This document shows positions 17,574 through 24,992 of a stretch of 64,000 bases of DNA, piece after piece. Position numbers and translations under genes: made by a program. The notes under the pieces are model-generated. The model searched no databases. It saw only the letters and a list, made by a program, of their open reading frames with translations, and was not told the DNA's origin. The DNA comes from Paraburkholderia graminis C4D1M (GTDB taxonomy: Bacteria; Pseudomonadota; Gammaproteobacteria; Burkholderiales; Burkholderiaceae), in the NCBI RefSeq assembly GCF_000172415.1, contig NZ_ABLD01000018.1:1-64000 (forward strand), read 5' to 3'. Position 1 is the first letter of the stretch, and every line of letters begins with the position of its first letter.

Positions 17574-18443
17574 TCAATTGACGGACTGCGGCATGTCCTT
17601 GTAGCTCGCGCCTAGCCACTTCTGCTGAAGCTGATACATCTCACCGCTCTTGCGCAATTCAAGCAGCGCGGCATCGACCATCTTCAGCACGTCGGTGTTG
17701 CCCTTCTTCACGGCCCACGCAATGTAGGTGGGCTTGCCGATCGGCTGGCCGATCAGAAACGTATCGGGACGCGTCTTGACGAGCGAGTTCAGGCTGATCT
17801 GCGTATTCGCCACCGCGTCGACGCGTCCCAAGGCCAGGTCCTGATAGGCTTCCGGATACGACTGGTATTCGACGATCTGCTTGATTCCGCTGCCGCCGTG
17901 CTTCTTCTTCAGCTCCTCGTTGAAGAGCTTCAGGTCCGTGAGCATCGCGCTGCCGGTTTCCGCGCCGACCACCTTGCCGACGAGATCGTCCGGCCCCTTG
18001 ATCGATGAGCCCTTTTTGGTCGCATAGAATGTGATGGCCTCGCAGGTCGGCGACGCGAAGTCGAAGGTCTTGCGGCGTTCGTCGGTGACGAGCACGGCGC
18101 TCAGCGCCATGTCGTACTTGCCCGTCGTCACGCCGGGCAGGATGCCGGACCAGGGCATCACCTGCTGCTTCACTTCGACGCCGATCTTCTTGCGCATCAG
18201 CGCGAGAAGGTCGTTGTCGTAGCCCGTGTTCTTGCCGTCGGCGACGAACTCGAACGGAGTGTAGTCATCTTCTGTTGCGACGGTGATATAGCCCCGTGCC
18301 TTGATTTCCTCGGCGCTCGCGGCGTGCGCCGCATGACTGATGCCGAACGTGGCGATGAGCGCGAGGGCGCACGTGCGAAAGAGTGTGACGGCCGTGCGCT
18401 GTTTCGAGTGAACCGGATCGCGGCGGATAATGCGAACTGACAT
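17574..18443 (-). CDS. Periplasmic amino-acid-type solute-binding protein
   Basis: A 289-residue family 3 solute-binding protein. A signal peptide is clear: a basic N-region, a hydrophobic core (FRTCALALIATFGISHAAHA) and AHA-A cleavage. The mature part starts with IKARGYITVATEDDYTPFEF, followed by GYDNDLLALMRKKIGVE and the MPWSGILPGVTTGKYDM block. Substrate identity cannot be read from the sequence. It is the first gene of the transporter operon, with GGGG upstream of the ATG. Confidence 0.92.
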   Translation of the reverse strand: MSVRIIRRDPVHSKQRTAVTLFRTCALALIATFGISHAAHAASAEEIKARGYITVATEDDYTPFEFVADGKNTGYDNDLLALMRKKIGVEVKQQVMPWSGILPGVTTGKYDMALSAVLVTDERRKTFDFASPTCEAITFYATKKGSSIKGPDDLVGKVVGAETGSAMLTDLKLFNEELKKKHGGSGIKQIVEYQSYPEAYQDLALGRVDAVANTQISLNSLVKTRPDTFLIGQPIGKPTYIAWAVKKGNTDVLKMVDAALLELRKSGEMYQLQQKWLGASYKDMPQSVN

Positions 18444-18872
18444 GGAGAGGCCCCTTTGGTGGCGGCGAGCGCATACAACGCTTGAGCGAGCATGCGCTCA
18501 CCGGATGATGACCGGCAAAGCGATCATTCGTGTGGGTACGGACGAATCGCTGAGCATCAATGCAAGTGGTATGCCAACGATCTGTTTTCGGTTGCCTGCC
18601 CGTTGCTCGCGGGATCGGCGCCCGATCAGCACTCACGAATTGCGGTCGCCGCAATCCGTGGTGCACCACGGAAGTCTTTTGGCCTTGTGTTCGTGCATTT
18701 GCGCACCGACTTGCAACATGCGGCGCGCGCACTGGCGCCCGCCCAGTTGCGCCAGCCGCGTTGTGTGCTGCAAAGTGGCCGCAAGCCAGTTTCTTTCCGT
18801 CGTTTCCGCTTTCGGGGACGAGGCGAGGATGCGATGGATAAAAATATGGCCGTTGATGCGCTCACGGTTTCT
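18444..18872. other. Intergenic region upstream of the transporter operon
   Basis: About 430 bases with no supported gene. The promoter of the transporter operon should lie here, but I see no clear -35/-10 pair. Overlapping frames on both strands lack motifs and ribosome binding sites. Confidence 0.4.
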
Positions 18873-19208
18873 TCAATTCGATGATAGTGAGCGTGCCGTT
18901 GACTTACTCGGCCACGAAGTCGATCTGGTCGCCGGCCTTGACTTGCGAAAGCATCTCCGGGCCTTGACCTTGAACACCATCGTCATCGCGTCCATACCGA
19001 GGTTTTCGAGCGCGCCATGCTTGATGGTCAGCTTGCCGGCGGCGAAATCGACTTTCTTCACTTCGCCATGCGACATACCGTACTTTGCCTCGGTGCCCGG
19101 CGCGGGATCGCCGCTTGTCTCCATGCTGCCCATGTCGGCGGCGGCATATGACATAGCCGGGAAGGCAACGGCGCAGCCCATCGCAATCGAGATCAGTGTT
19201 TGTTTCAT
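18873..19208 (-). pseudogene. CusF-like periplasmic copper-binding protein, broken
   Basis: The N-terminal part is a secreted copper/silver-binding CusF-type protein: a signal peptide (ISIAMGCAVAFPAMSYAAAD), then GEVKKVDFAAGKLTIKHGALENLGMDAMTMVFKV with the H/W-M-M metal region of the family. At about 18965 a single-base lesion throws the reading out of frame. The correct continuation (PEMLSQVKAGDQIDFVAE) is in another frame. That frame has a TAA stop at 18904-18906 where family members continue, and after it VNGTLTIIELKKP is still readable. Two lesions therefore make it non-functional. Confidence 0.82.
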
Positions 19209-19270
19209 CTGCTTTTTCCATAGTCATGTTGGTGAAACCGGTGGCCGGGTCACAGCCGACGCTCGCGTAC

Positions 19271-19971
19271 TCAGCTATCCGGCGAGTCCCCGGTGCATTC
19301 GATCGCCACGGTCCCTTTCGGGTGCCTGAACCAGCCTGGATCGCGGTAGTCGTTGCGCCCGAGTCCTTCCCGAACCTTCACGACGGTGAACATGCCGCCT
19401 ATCTCCAGCGCGCCGAACGGACCGTTGCCGGTCATCATCGGCAAAGTGTTTTCCGGGAGCGGCATTTCCATCGCGCCCATCGAGCCTCCGGTGCTGCCCA
19501 TTGCCGTGTAGTCAGGAACCAGCTTGTTGATGCGCTTCGCGAGGTCTTTCTGCGGTACGCCGATCAGATTCGGCACCTGATGGCCCATCGCATTCATCGT
19601 GTGGTGCGACTTGTGGCAGTGAAACGCCCAGTCGCCGGGACGGTTCGCGGTGAACTCGATGGCGCGCATCTGACCGGCAGCGACGTCTACCGTCACCTCG
19701 GGCCAGCGCGCTGAAGAGGGTATCCATCCGCCGTCGGTGCCGGCTACCTCGAAGCTGTAACCGTGCAGATAAATCGGGCGATTCGTCATAGTCAGGTTAC
19801 CGAAACGAATACGAACCCGATCCCCGGCGCGCAGAGGGAGCGGGTCGATGCCGGGGAACACACGCGCATTCCACGTCCACATGTTGAAGTCCATCATTTC
19901 GTTGACGCGCGGTGTGAAGCTGCCAGGGTCGATGTCGTAGGCCGCTTCCAACGCTTTGTCTCTCCGCGAAA
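19271..19971 (-). pseudogene. C-terminal domain of a CopA-like multicopper oxidase, truncated
   Basis: About 230 residues matching only the third cupredoxin domain of a periplasmic multicopper oxidase: FPGIDPLPLRAGDRVRIRFG, the ligand pair RPIYLHGYSF, and the type 1/type 3 site WAFHCHKSHHTMNAMGH. A Met-rich stretch follows. Full-length CopA is ~560-630 residues; the first two domains are missing. The open frame runs up to about 19971, where the 0.4 kb repeat begins, so that element (or a rearrangement at its end) removed the rest. Together with the CusF-like gene this is a relic of a copper-resistance operon. Confidence 0.85.
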
Positions 19972-20356
19972 TAGCTCATCTTTCAGTGCTTGTGTCACCT
20001 AAAAACGCAACTAACCGTCCGGCGCGGCCTACTCGCCGCCAACTTCGAGCACCGTCAATAAACAAGTGGGCTGCCAATCCCGCTCAGGAGTAGGCAGACT
20101 GGCCTGCAATCCATCGTCGGGCGAAATCTGGTGGCTGGATTAAAGATGCTCAGGAGAGCGAAGAGGCTGGGAGGGTGCAAGTGTTTCCTCGCGACGGGAG
20201 CCCACGCTCTCCGCCACATAGTCTGGCTGGCCACAATCTGTTCCCGCAACGTCGGCATCTGTGTCTTCTGGACCAACCCATTCGGGACTCCCCGTCGCCA
20301 GAACCCGCCGACCAAGACGCGCCAGTTGCCGATGAATCGGGCGTCGGCAAGCGAAC
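19972..20356. repeat. Unidentified ~0.4 kb repeat, copy 2
   Basis: Second copy of the sequence at 3142-3537, in the same orientation. It abuts the truncated multicopper oxidase at about 19971, which indicates that the repeat is mobile or marks a recombination junction. Both copies keep the same boundaries (TCCGCGAA to GCGAAC). Neither is flanked by an obvious target duplication. Confidence 0.7.
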
Positions 20357-20870
20357 GGTACTTCAAATCACGTTGCACCAGTTGTTGACGTTCACAATTG
20401 CCACTAGCCATGTTCACAGGAATGTTAGCGGCCAAAACGCCGGGATGGCTTGCTGCGCATTGCGTTGCGTGCGATCAGCGCCATTTGACGCCTGTTGCGA
20501 CGGTACAACATTCGTGATGATGCCTGTTCAGTAACTCTGCTAGCGTCGCGTCGGTGCTGGATATCAAGTCTCACGGACGATGCGATCCAAAAGACACTTT
20601 TCATGGGTGGAGTTCAGGATCGTTATCGGCCGCATTCAATCAAAAAGCGCTTTTTAATTTTCTGATTTGGTTTAAGGGACGGTAGCTTTAGCTCTTGTGC
20701 AAAGAGCTATTTTGATTGGCACGTATGGTAGTGTTCGACGGCGGCCATATTCCGCGAGACGCTTCCTCCGCGAAGAGCGGTGCTGTGTCTGCAAGTTTAA
20801 GCGCCATGCTCGAATGATTCATCAGCATATGCAAGGCACGCTAGCATAGTTAATGGACATGCTAGCGGTG
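20357..20870. other. Intergenic region with hairpins, no gene
   Basis: No supported gene. A perfect 8-bp hairpin (TAGCTCTT, 5-base loop, AAGAGCTA) lies at 20689-20709 and is followed by TTTT, so it could be a weak terminator on the plus strand. A second perfect 8-bp inverted repeat is at 20840-20866. The stretch around 20620-20720 is clearly more AT-rich than its surroundings. Confidence 0.45.
20838..20870. repeat. GCTAGC/TTAATGGACA motif, copy near the maoC gene
   Basis: GCTAGCAT, an 11-base spacer containing TTAATGGAC, and ATGCTAGC form an inverted repeat at 20840-20866. A closely similar arrangement (GCTAGCA, TTAATGGACA, GCATTAGC) occurs at 36297-36325, followed by a second ATGGACA...GCTAGC unit. 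The shared motif suggests related transposon-end sequences. Confidence 0.4.
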
Positions 20871-21335
20871 CTATGAACGCCGGCTAGCACCAATTCGCTC
20901 CAACATCGGCAACGAAGAAGTCGGCATGACGACCGCCTCACCCTCCAATACGACGCGGCCATTCACTTCGCAGATGGTGGCCAGCGTCGCGCGGCCGCGA
21001 TCCGCATGTATCGCTTTTACCGTCACCGTCGCACGAACTGTTTCGCCGATTTTCACCGGACGCCGAAACATCAAGGTCTGCGATATGTAGATTGAACCCG
21101 GTCCTGGAAGACGCATGGCGATCGCAGCGGAGATGATCGAGGCGGAGAGCATTCCGTGCGCAATGCGTTCGCCGAACTGCGTTTGCCTGGCGTATTCTTC
21201 GTCGAGGTGGACCGGGTTGTGGTCACCGGAAGCGCTCGCGAATTGAAGAACGTCGCGCTCGGAAAGCGTTTTCATGAATTGCGCGCTTAGACCGACCGTC
21301 AGGTCTTCAAGATGGTATCCACCCGTCTCGTTCAT
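20871..21335 (-). CDS. MaoC-family (R)-specific enoyl-CoA hydratase
   Basis: A 154-residue single hot-dog-fold hydratase of the PhaJ/MaoC type. The catalytic Asp-His pair is in FASASGDHNPVHLDEEYA, and the hydratase 2 motif continues with GERIAHGMLSASIISAAIA. It would interconvert (R)-3-hydroxyacyl-CoA (or -ACP) and trans-2-enoyl-CoA. AGGAG precedes the ATG by 7 bases. It is downstream of the carboxymuconolactone-decarboxylase-like gene on the same strand (133 bp gap) and divergent from the SDR-Ccr-polyketide synthase genes. It could supply or dehydrate the four-carbon unit used by Ccr. Confidence 0.88.
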   Translation of the reverse strand: MNETGGYHLEDLTVGLSAQFMKTLSERDVLQFASASGDHNPVHLDEEYARQTQFGERIAHGMLSASIISAAIAMRLPGPGSIYISQTLMFRRPVKIGETVRATVTVKAIHADRGRATLATICEVNGRVVLEGEAVVMPTSSLPMLERIGASRRS

Positions 21336-21467
21336 CGTTTATCTCCTGGTTGATCCGTACCGTTGGCTGAGAAGCCGTCATGCTGCGGAGCGCAATAAGC
21401 GGCATGCGCTGCGTGCGTGAAAAGACCGTTCCCTCTTCCAGGCGAGCGCTCACAGTCATTAGCGTCC

Positions 21468-22691
21468 TCAACGCGGACACGCGGCGCCGTCCGGTGGGCG
21501 TAGCAAAGAGTGAACGTCGACAACTTCCTTCACTACCCGGTTCACCACGAGCAAGCCCGATTGAACCGACAGCAGACCAGCATGCGGCAACGCCCTCATC
21601 ATCGCGTCTGCGATTTCGCGCTCAGATACGCCGAGCGTAAGAGCTCGTCTCACGTGCATGGACAGAATCTCAGTATCGGTACTGCGCGAAAGACAGGTCA
21701 GGCAGGCGATGTCCGTCAAGCACTGCCGTCTGGCCCGTTCAGGCGGCTCCACCTGTGCCTTTGGCGCGCCGATATCGGCAAGATACCGACCAACCAGCGG
21801 CGACATGTCCGCGACGTACTCGGGCACTGCAAACACAGACAGTTCCGGCGATTCTCCGGGCATATGCCGGCCGACTGACTCGATCAGGGACGACTCACAG
21901 GAAGAATCGTCTTCTGTCGGCTGCGCAAACACATCCAATGCGATTCGCGTGAGAGGAAGGACGAGAGGCCAGCCAATGTAGCCGGTGAGTTGAATGAGAA
22001 CTTCGGTCAACTCCTTACGCGTCCAGCCAAGGCGCCTGCAGACCTTCAGGTGCTGTCTGACCGCCGGATGCTGGTTTGGCAGAGCCATGACGATAGCCAA
22101 TGTCGCAAGCTCGCGGTCCCTGACAGTCAGCGCAGATTCGCTCAAGGCCGTGCCATATGCGACGTCGGCGATCAACGCCTGCATCTCTTCCGGCAATGAT
22201 TCAAGGTACTGGTGTTCCCGAAGAAGCAGCCGCGAGACATCGGTCCGCGAGCCACTGGCGACGCGGTCGGCATATGCAACCGTGATGCCCCGCTCGGCGA
22301 AGAGCTCAAGGGCAACTCCAATGCCTGCTATTGCGACGGGTACCCCGCCATAGAGCAGGGTTTGCCACATCGTACCGAGCAATGCTTCGGGCGACCAGCC
22401 CGTGTTGAGCATGCCGCCCGCATGATATTTGAGCGCGGACTTCGCATTGCCCATGGTGGTCAAAACTGCAACCGTGACCAGTTCGCGACGTTTAAGCGAA
22501 AGGTTGGGCCGACCGATGATTTCTGCATACGCGCCTTCCACGAGCAGGCGCTTGAAGTCCGGGTCCAGACTGTCCAGGGCAGAAGAGAGGCTGTCGAAGC
22601 CCTCATTCCCAATTTCGCTGATGACTGCCATTCCCAGTTCGTGCAGTGAGCTTCGTTGTTCATGCATACGGTGTGGGTCCAGAACGAACAT
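21468..22691 (-). CDS. Three-repeat carboxymuconolactone decarboxylase-like protein
   Basis: A ~407-residue protein built of three carboxymuconolactone decarboxylase (CMD/AhpD-fold) units. The clearest landmarks are SLKRRELVTVAVLTTMGNA with the following YHAGGMLNTGW, then TVRDRELATLAIVMALPNQ with LKVCRRLGWTRKELTEVL, and a more divergent third unit with SMHVRRALTLGVSEREIADA. None has the redox CxxC of AhpD; the units resemble gamma-carboxymuconolactone decarboxylase with a conserved histidine. Family members usually have one or two units of ~120 residues. The start is uncertain: in-frame ATGs at 22712, 22691 and 22667 all lack a strong ribosome binding site. Its function in the polyketide cassette is unknown. 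Confidence 0.75.
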   Translation of the reverse strand: MFVLDPHRMHEQRSSLHELGMAVISEIGNEGFDSLSSALDSLDPDFKRLLVEGAYAEIIGRPNLSLKRRELVTVAVLTTMGNAKSALKYHAGGMLNTGWSPEALLGTMWQTLLYGGVPVAIAGIGVALELFAERGITVAYADRVASGSRTDVSRLLLREHQYLESLPEEMQALIADVAYGTALSESALTVRDRELATLAIVMALPNQHPAVRQHLKVCRRLGWTRKELTEVLIQLTGYIGWPLVLPLTRIALDVFAQPTEDDSSCESSLIESVGRHMPGESPELSVFAVPEYVADMSPLVGRYLADIGAPKAQVEPPERARRQCLTDIACLTCLSRSTDTEILSMHVRRALTLGVSEREIADAMMRALPHAGLLSVQSGLLVVNRVVKEVVDVHSLLRPPDGAACPR

Positions 22692-22871
22692 CGATTGAGG
22701 TTTCGATCGCATGATATTTCGCGCCGGATGCGCCGAATCTGAACTTTTGTGAACTTCGATCGACGGCGTTATTTCGCGCAATAGAATCCACTGCGACGCA
22801 CGTCCGCGTTGAATCTTTCTTGACGCACTAGCTTCGACGCTCGTTTCGAACAACGCAACCGGGAGAGTAAT
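22692..22871. promoter_or_regulatory. Divergent promoter region of the polyketide cassette
   Basis: About 180 bases separating the minus-strand CMD-like/MaoC genes from the plus-strand SDR-Ccr-polyketide synthase genes. It must hold promoters for both directions. I see no consensus sigma-70 pair, and the stretch contains GTGAACTTCGATC and TTCGAA-type partial inverted repeats. No operator can be assigned. Confidence 0.35.
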
Positions 22872-23630
22872 TTGCGCAAGCTACAGGAGAAGACGGCACT
22901 GGTGACAGGCGGAAGTTCAGGTATCGGTCGGACCACCGCACTGCTTTTTGCAAAAGAAGGCGCACAAGTCGCCATTGCTTCCCGGCGCCAGCAAGAAGGC
23001 ATGGACGTCGTGGAAGAGATTCGCCAGGCAGGCGGAGAAGCCATCTTCGTGAAAACGGATGTTTCCATCGCGGACGACTGTGCGAACGCAGTCGCGCAAA
23101 CAGTCAGGGCCTTTGGCAAGCTGGATGTCGCGTTCAACAATGCGGGCGTCGAGGTCTTCGGCAAGCCTGTAGCAGAGATGGACGAAGCCACGTGGGATTT
23201 CGTCGTGGACATTAACCTGAAAGGTATTTTTCTGTCGATGAAGCATGAGTTGCCCGAGATGCTCAAGGCCGGCGGCGGCTCGATCGTCAACATGTCGTCG
23301 ACTTACGGGCTCGTCGCCTCTTCATTCGGCGGGTGTGGCTACCACGCGTCCAAGGCGGGAATCATCGGACTGACGAAAGCGGCTGCGCTCGAATACGCAA
23401 GCCAAGGCATCCGGGTCAACTCCGTCTGCCCCGCGTTTGTCGCGACTGCCATGGTCGAAAAGTTTCTGCAGGAAACCGACATGACGGAGCAGATCAAGCG
23501 CTTCCATCCCATTGGCCGTCTCGGCACGGAGAGCGAGATTGCACAGGCGGTACTGTTCCTCGCAAGCAGCGACGCTTCTTTCATGACGGGAGCCGCACTT
23601 TCCGTGGACGGCGGCATGGCGGCGGCCTGA
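22872..23630 (+). CDS. Short-chain dehydrogenase/reductase (FabG-like)
   Basis: A 252-residue classical SDR. The NAD(P)-binding glycine motif is ALVTGGSSGIGRTTALLFAK, the structural motif is NNAG, the catalytic serine is in IVNMSSTYG and the Tyr-Lys pair is in GYHASKAGIIGL. The start is TTG at 22872, preceded by a strong GGGAGAG site 4 bases upstream; no ATG fits. It would reduce a 3-ketoacyl thioester or oxidise an alcohol. As the first plus-strand gene of the cassette, 72 bp before Ccr, it may make the 3-hydroxybutyryl unit that the MaoC protein dehydrates to crotonyl-CoA; this is an inference. Confidence 0.9.
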   Translation: MRKLQEKTALVTGGSSGIGRTTALLFAKEGAQVAIASRRQQEGMDVVEEIRQAGGEAIFVKTDVSIADDCANAVAQTVRAFGKLDVAFNNAGVEVFGKPVAEMDEATWDFVVDINLKGIFLSMKHELPEMLKAGGGSIVNMSSTYGLVASSFGGCGYHASKAGIIGLTKAAALEYASQGIRVNSVCPAFVATAMVEKFLQETDMTEQIKRFHPIGRLGTESEIAQAVLFLASSDASFMTGAALSVDGGMAAA

Positions 23631-23702
23631 TCCGTGGCGAGAGGCGCAGTCCAGGCATTTCATTGACGATAAGAATCAACGAAACCGACAGACAATCCCA
23701 TC

Positions 23703-24992
23703 ATGGTTAATATGGATACCTTACTGCTAGACAGACCAGTCGACTTGCGCGCAGACCAGCCAGATTTGTTCGACGTTGGACAGCCCATCCCGCTTGGCCA
23801 AGTGCCGAAACAGATGCACGCCTGGACGATCCGTCGCGAGAATCACGGCGAGCCCGCCACCGCATTTTCGAAGGAAATCGTTGCCGTGCCGCATATCGGC
23901 GCCAACGACGTACTGATTCTCGTGATGGCGGCCGGGGTGAACTACAACGGTGTTTGGGCCGCGCTTGGCCAGCCGTTCTCGGTACTTGACCTGCATGACG
24001 ACCCCTATCACATCACCGGTTCGGACGCTTCTGGCATCGTCTGGGCGGTCGGCTCCAACGTTACCAAGTGGCGGGTCGGCGACGAGGTCGTCGCGCACTG
24101 CTCACAGGTGGACGGCGACGACGAGGAATGCAACGGCGGCGATCCGATGCTCTCTCCCTCGCAGCGCATCTGGGGATATGAGACCACGTATGGCTCATTT
24201 GCGCAGTTCGCGCGAGTGCGGGCCACCCAGTTGATGCCGCGTCCCAGACATCTCACATGGGCGGCGAGCGCCTGCTACACGCTCACGCTCGCGACCGCCT
24301 ATCGGATGCTGTTTGGTCACAAGCCGCATGCGTTGTCGCCGGGGCAATCGGTCCTGGTGTGGGGTGCGGCGGGGGGCCTCGGAACCATGGCCATTCAGCT
24401 CGCCGCGTTGGCGGGCGCGCGGGCCGTTGCCGTGGTCTCGGACGAATCGAAAGCGAGCTTCGTCAAAAGTCTCGGCGCGGTCGGCGTCATCAACCGGTCA
24501 GACTTCTCCTGTTGGGGTGCGCCACCGTCCGTCGATTCCGCACTGGACTACGCGCTTTACATCGATTCTGTGAAGAAGTTCGGCAAGGCCATCTGGGATG
24601 CGCTCGGAGAGAAGCGCGACGTCGACATGGTGTTCGAGCATCCCGGTCGGAACACGTTCGCTGCCTCCTGCTATGTGGTGAAGCGTGGCGGCATGGTGGT
24701 CTTTTGCGCGGCGACGAGCGGATACGACCTGACCTGTGACGCGCGCTATGTCTGGATGCGCCAGAAGCGCATCCAAGGCAGCCATTTCGCGAGTCTGAAG
24801 GAAGCCGCTCAGGCCAACAGGCTTGTCATGAGCGGCCGCATCGACCCATGCCTTTCCGAAGTCTTTCCGTGGGAGCGGTTGCCCGAGGCTCACGCGAAGA
24901 TTCGCGCCAACCAGCATCTGCCCGGCAACATGGCCGTGCTGGTGCAGGCGAGCAGCAGCGACGATCTCGACGCGGCACGCCGCCGCGAGTAA
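23703..24992 (+). CDS. ccr: Crotonyl-CoA carboxylase/reductase
   Basis: A 429-residue medium-chain dehydrogenase/reductase of the Ccr type. It reductively carboxylates crotonyl-CoA (or longer enoyl-CoA) with NADPH and CO2 to ethylmalonyl-CoA or an alkylmalonyl-CoA. Family hallmarks are VMAAGVNYNGVWAALGQP with the CO2-site asparagine, GSDASGIVWAVGSNVTKW, WGYETTYGSFAQFARV, the nucleotide-binding VWGAAGGLGTMAIQLA, VFEHPGRNTFAASCYVVKRG and QKRIQGSHFASL with the conserved histidine. The stop overlaps the polyketide synthase start by one base (TAATG), so Ccr and the synthase are co-translated. That coupling points to an extender-unit role rather than to the ethylmalonyl-CoA pathway of acetate assimilation. 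Confidence 0.93.
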   Translation: MVNMDTLLLDRPVDLRADQPDLFDVGQPIPLGQVPKQMHAWTIRRENHGEPATAFSKEIVAVPHIGANDVLILVMAAGVNYNGVWAALGQPFSVLDLHDDPYHITGSDASGIVWAVGSNVTKWRVGDEVVAHCSQVDGDDEECNGGDPMLSPSQRIWGYETTYGSFAQFARVRATQLMPRPRHLTWAASACYTLTLATAYRMLFGHKPHALSPGQSVLVWGAAGGLGTMAIQLAALAGARAVAVVSDESKASFVKSLGAVGVINRSDFSCWGAPPSVDSALDYALYIDSVKKFGKAIWDALGEKRDVDMVFEHPGRNTFAASCYVVKRGGMVVFCAATSGYDLTCDARYVWMRQKRIQGSHFASLKEAAQANRLVMSGRIDPCLSEVFPWERLPEAHAKIRANQHLPGNMAVLVQASSSDDLDAARRRE

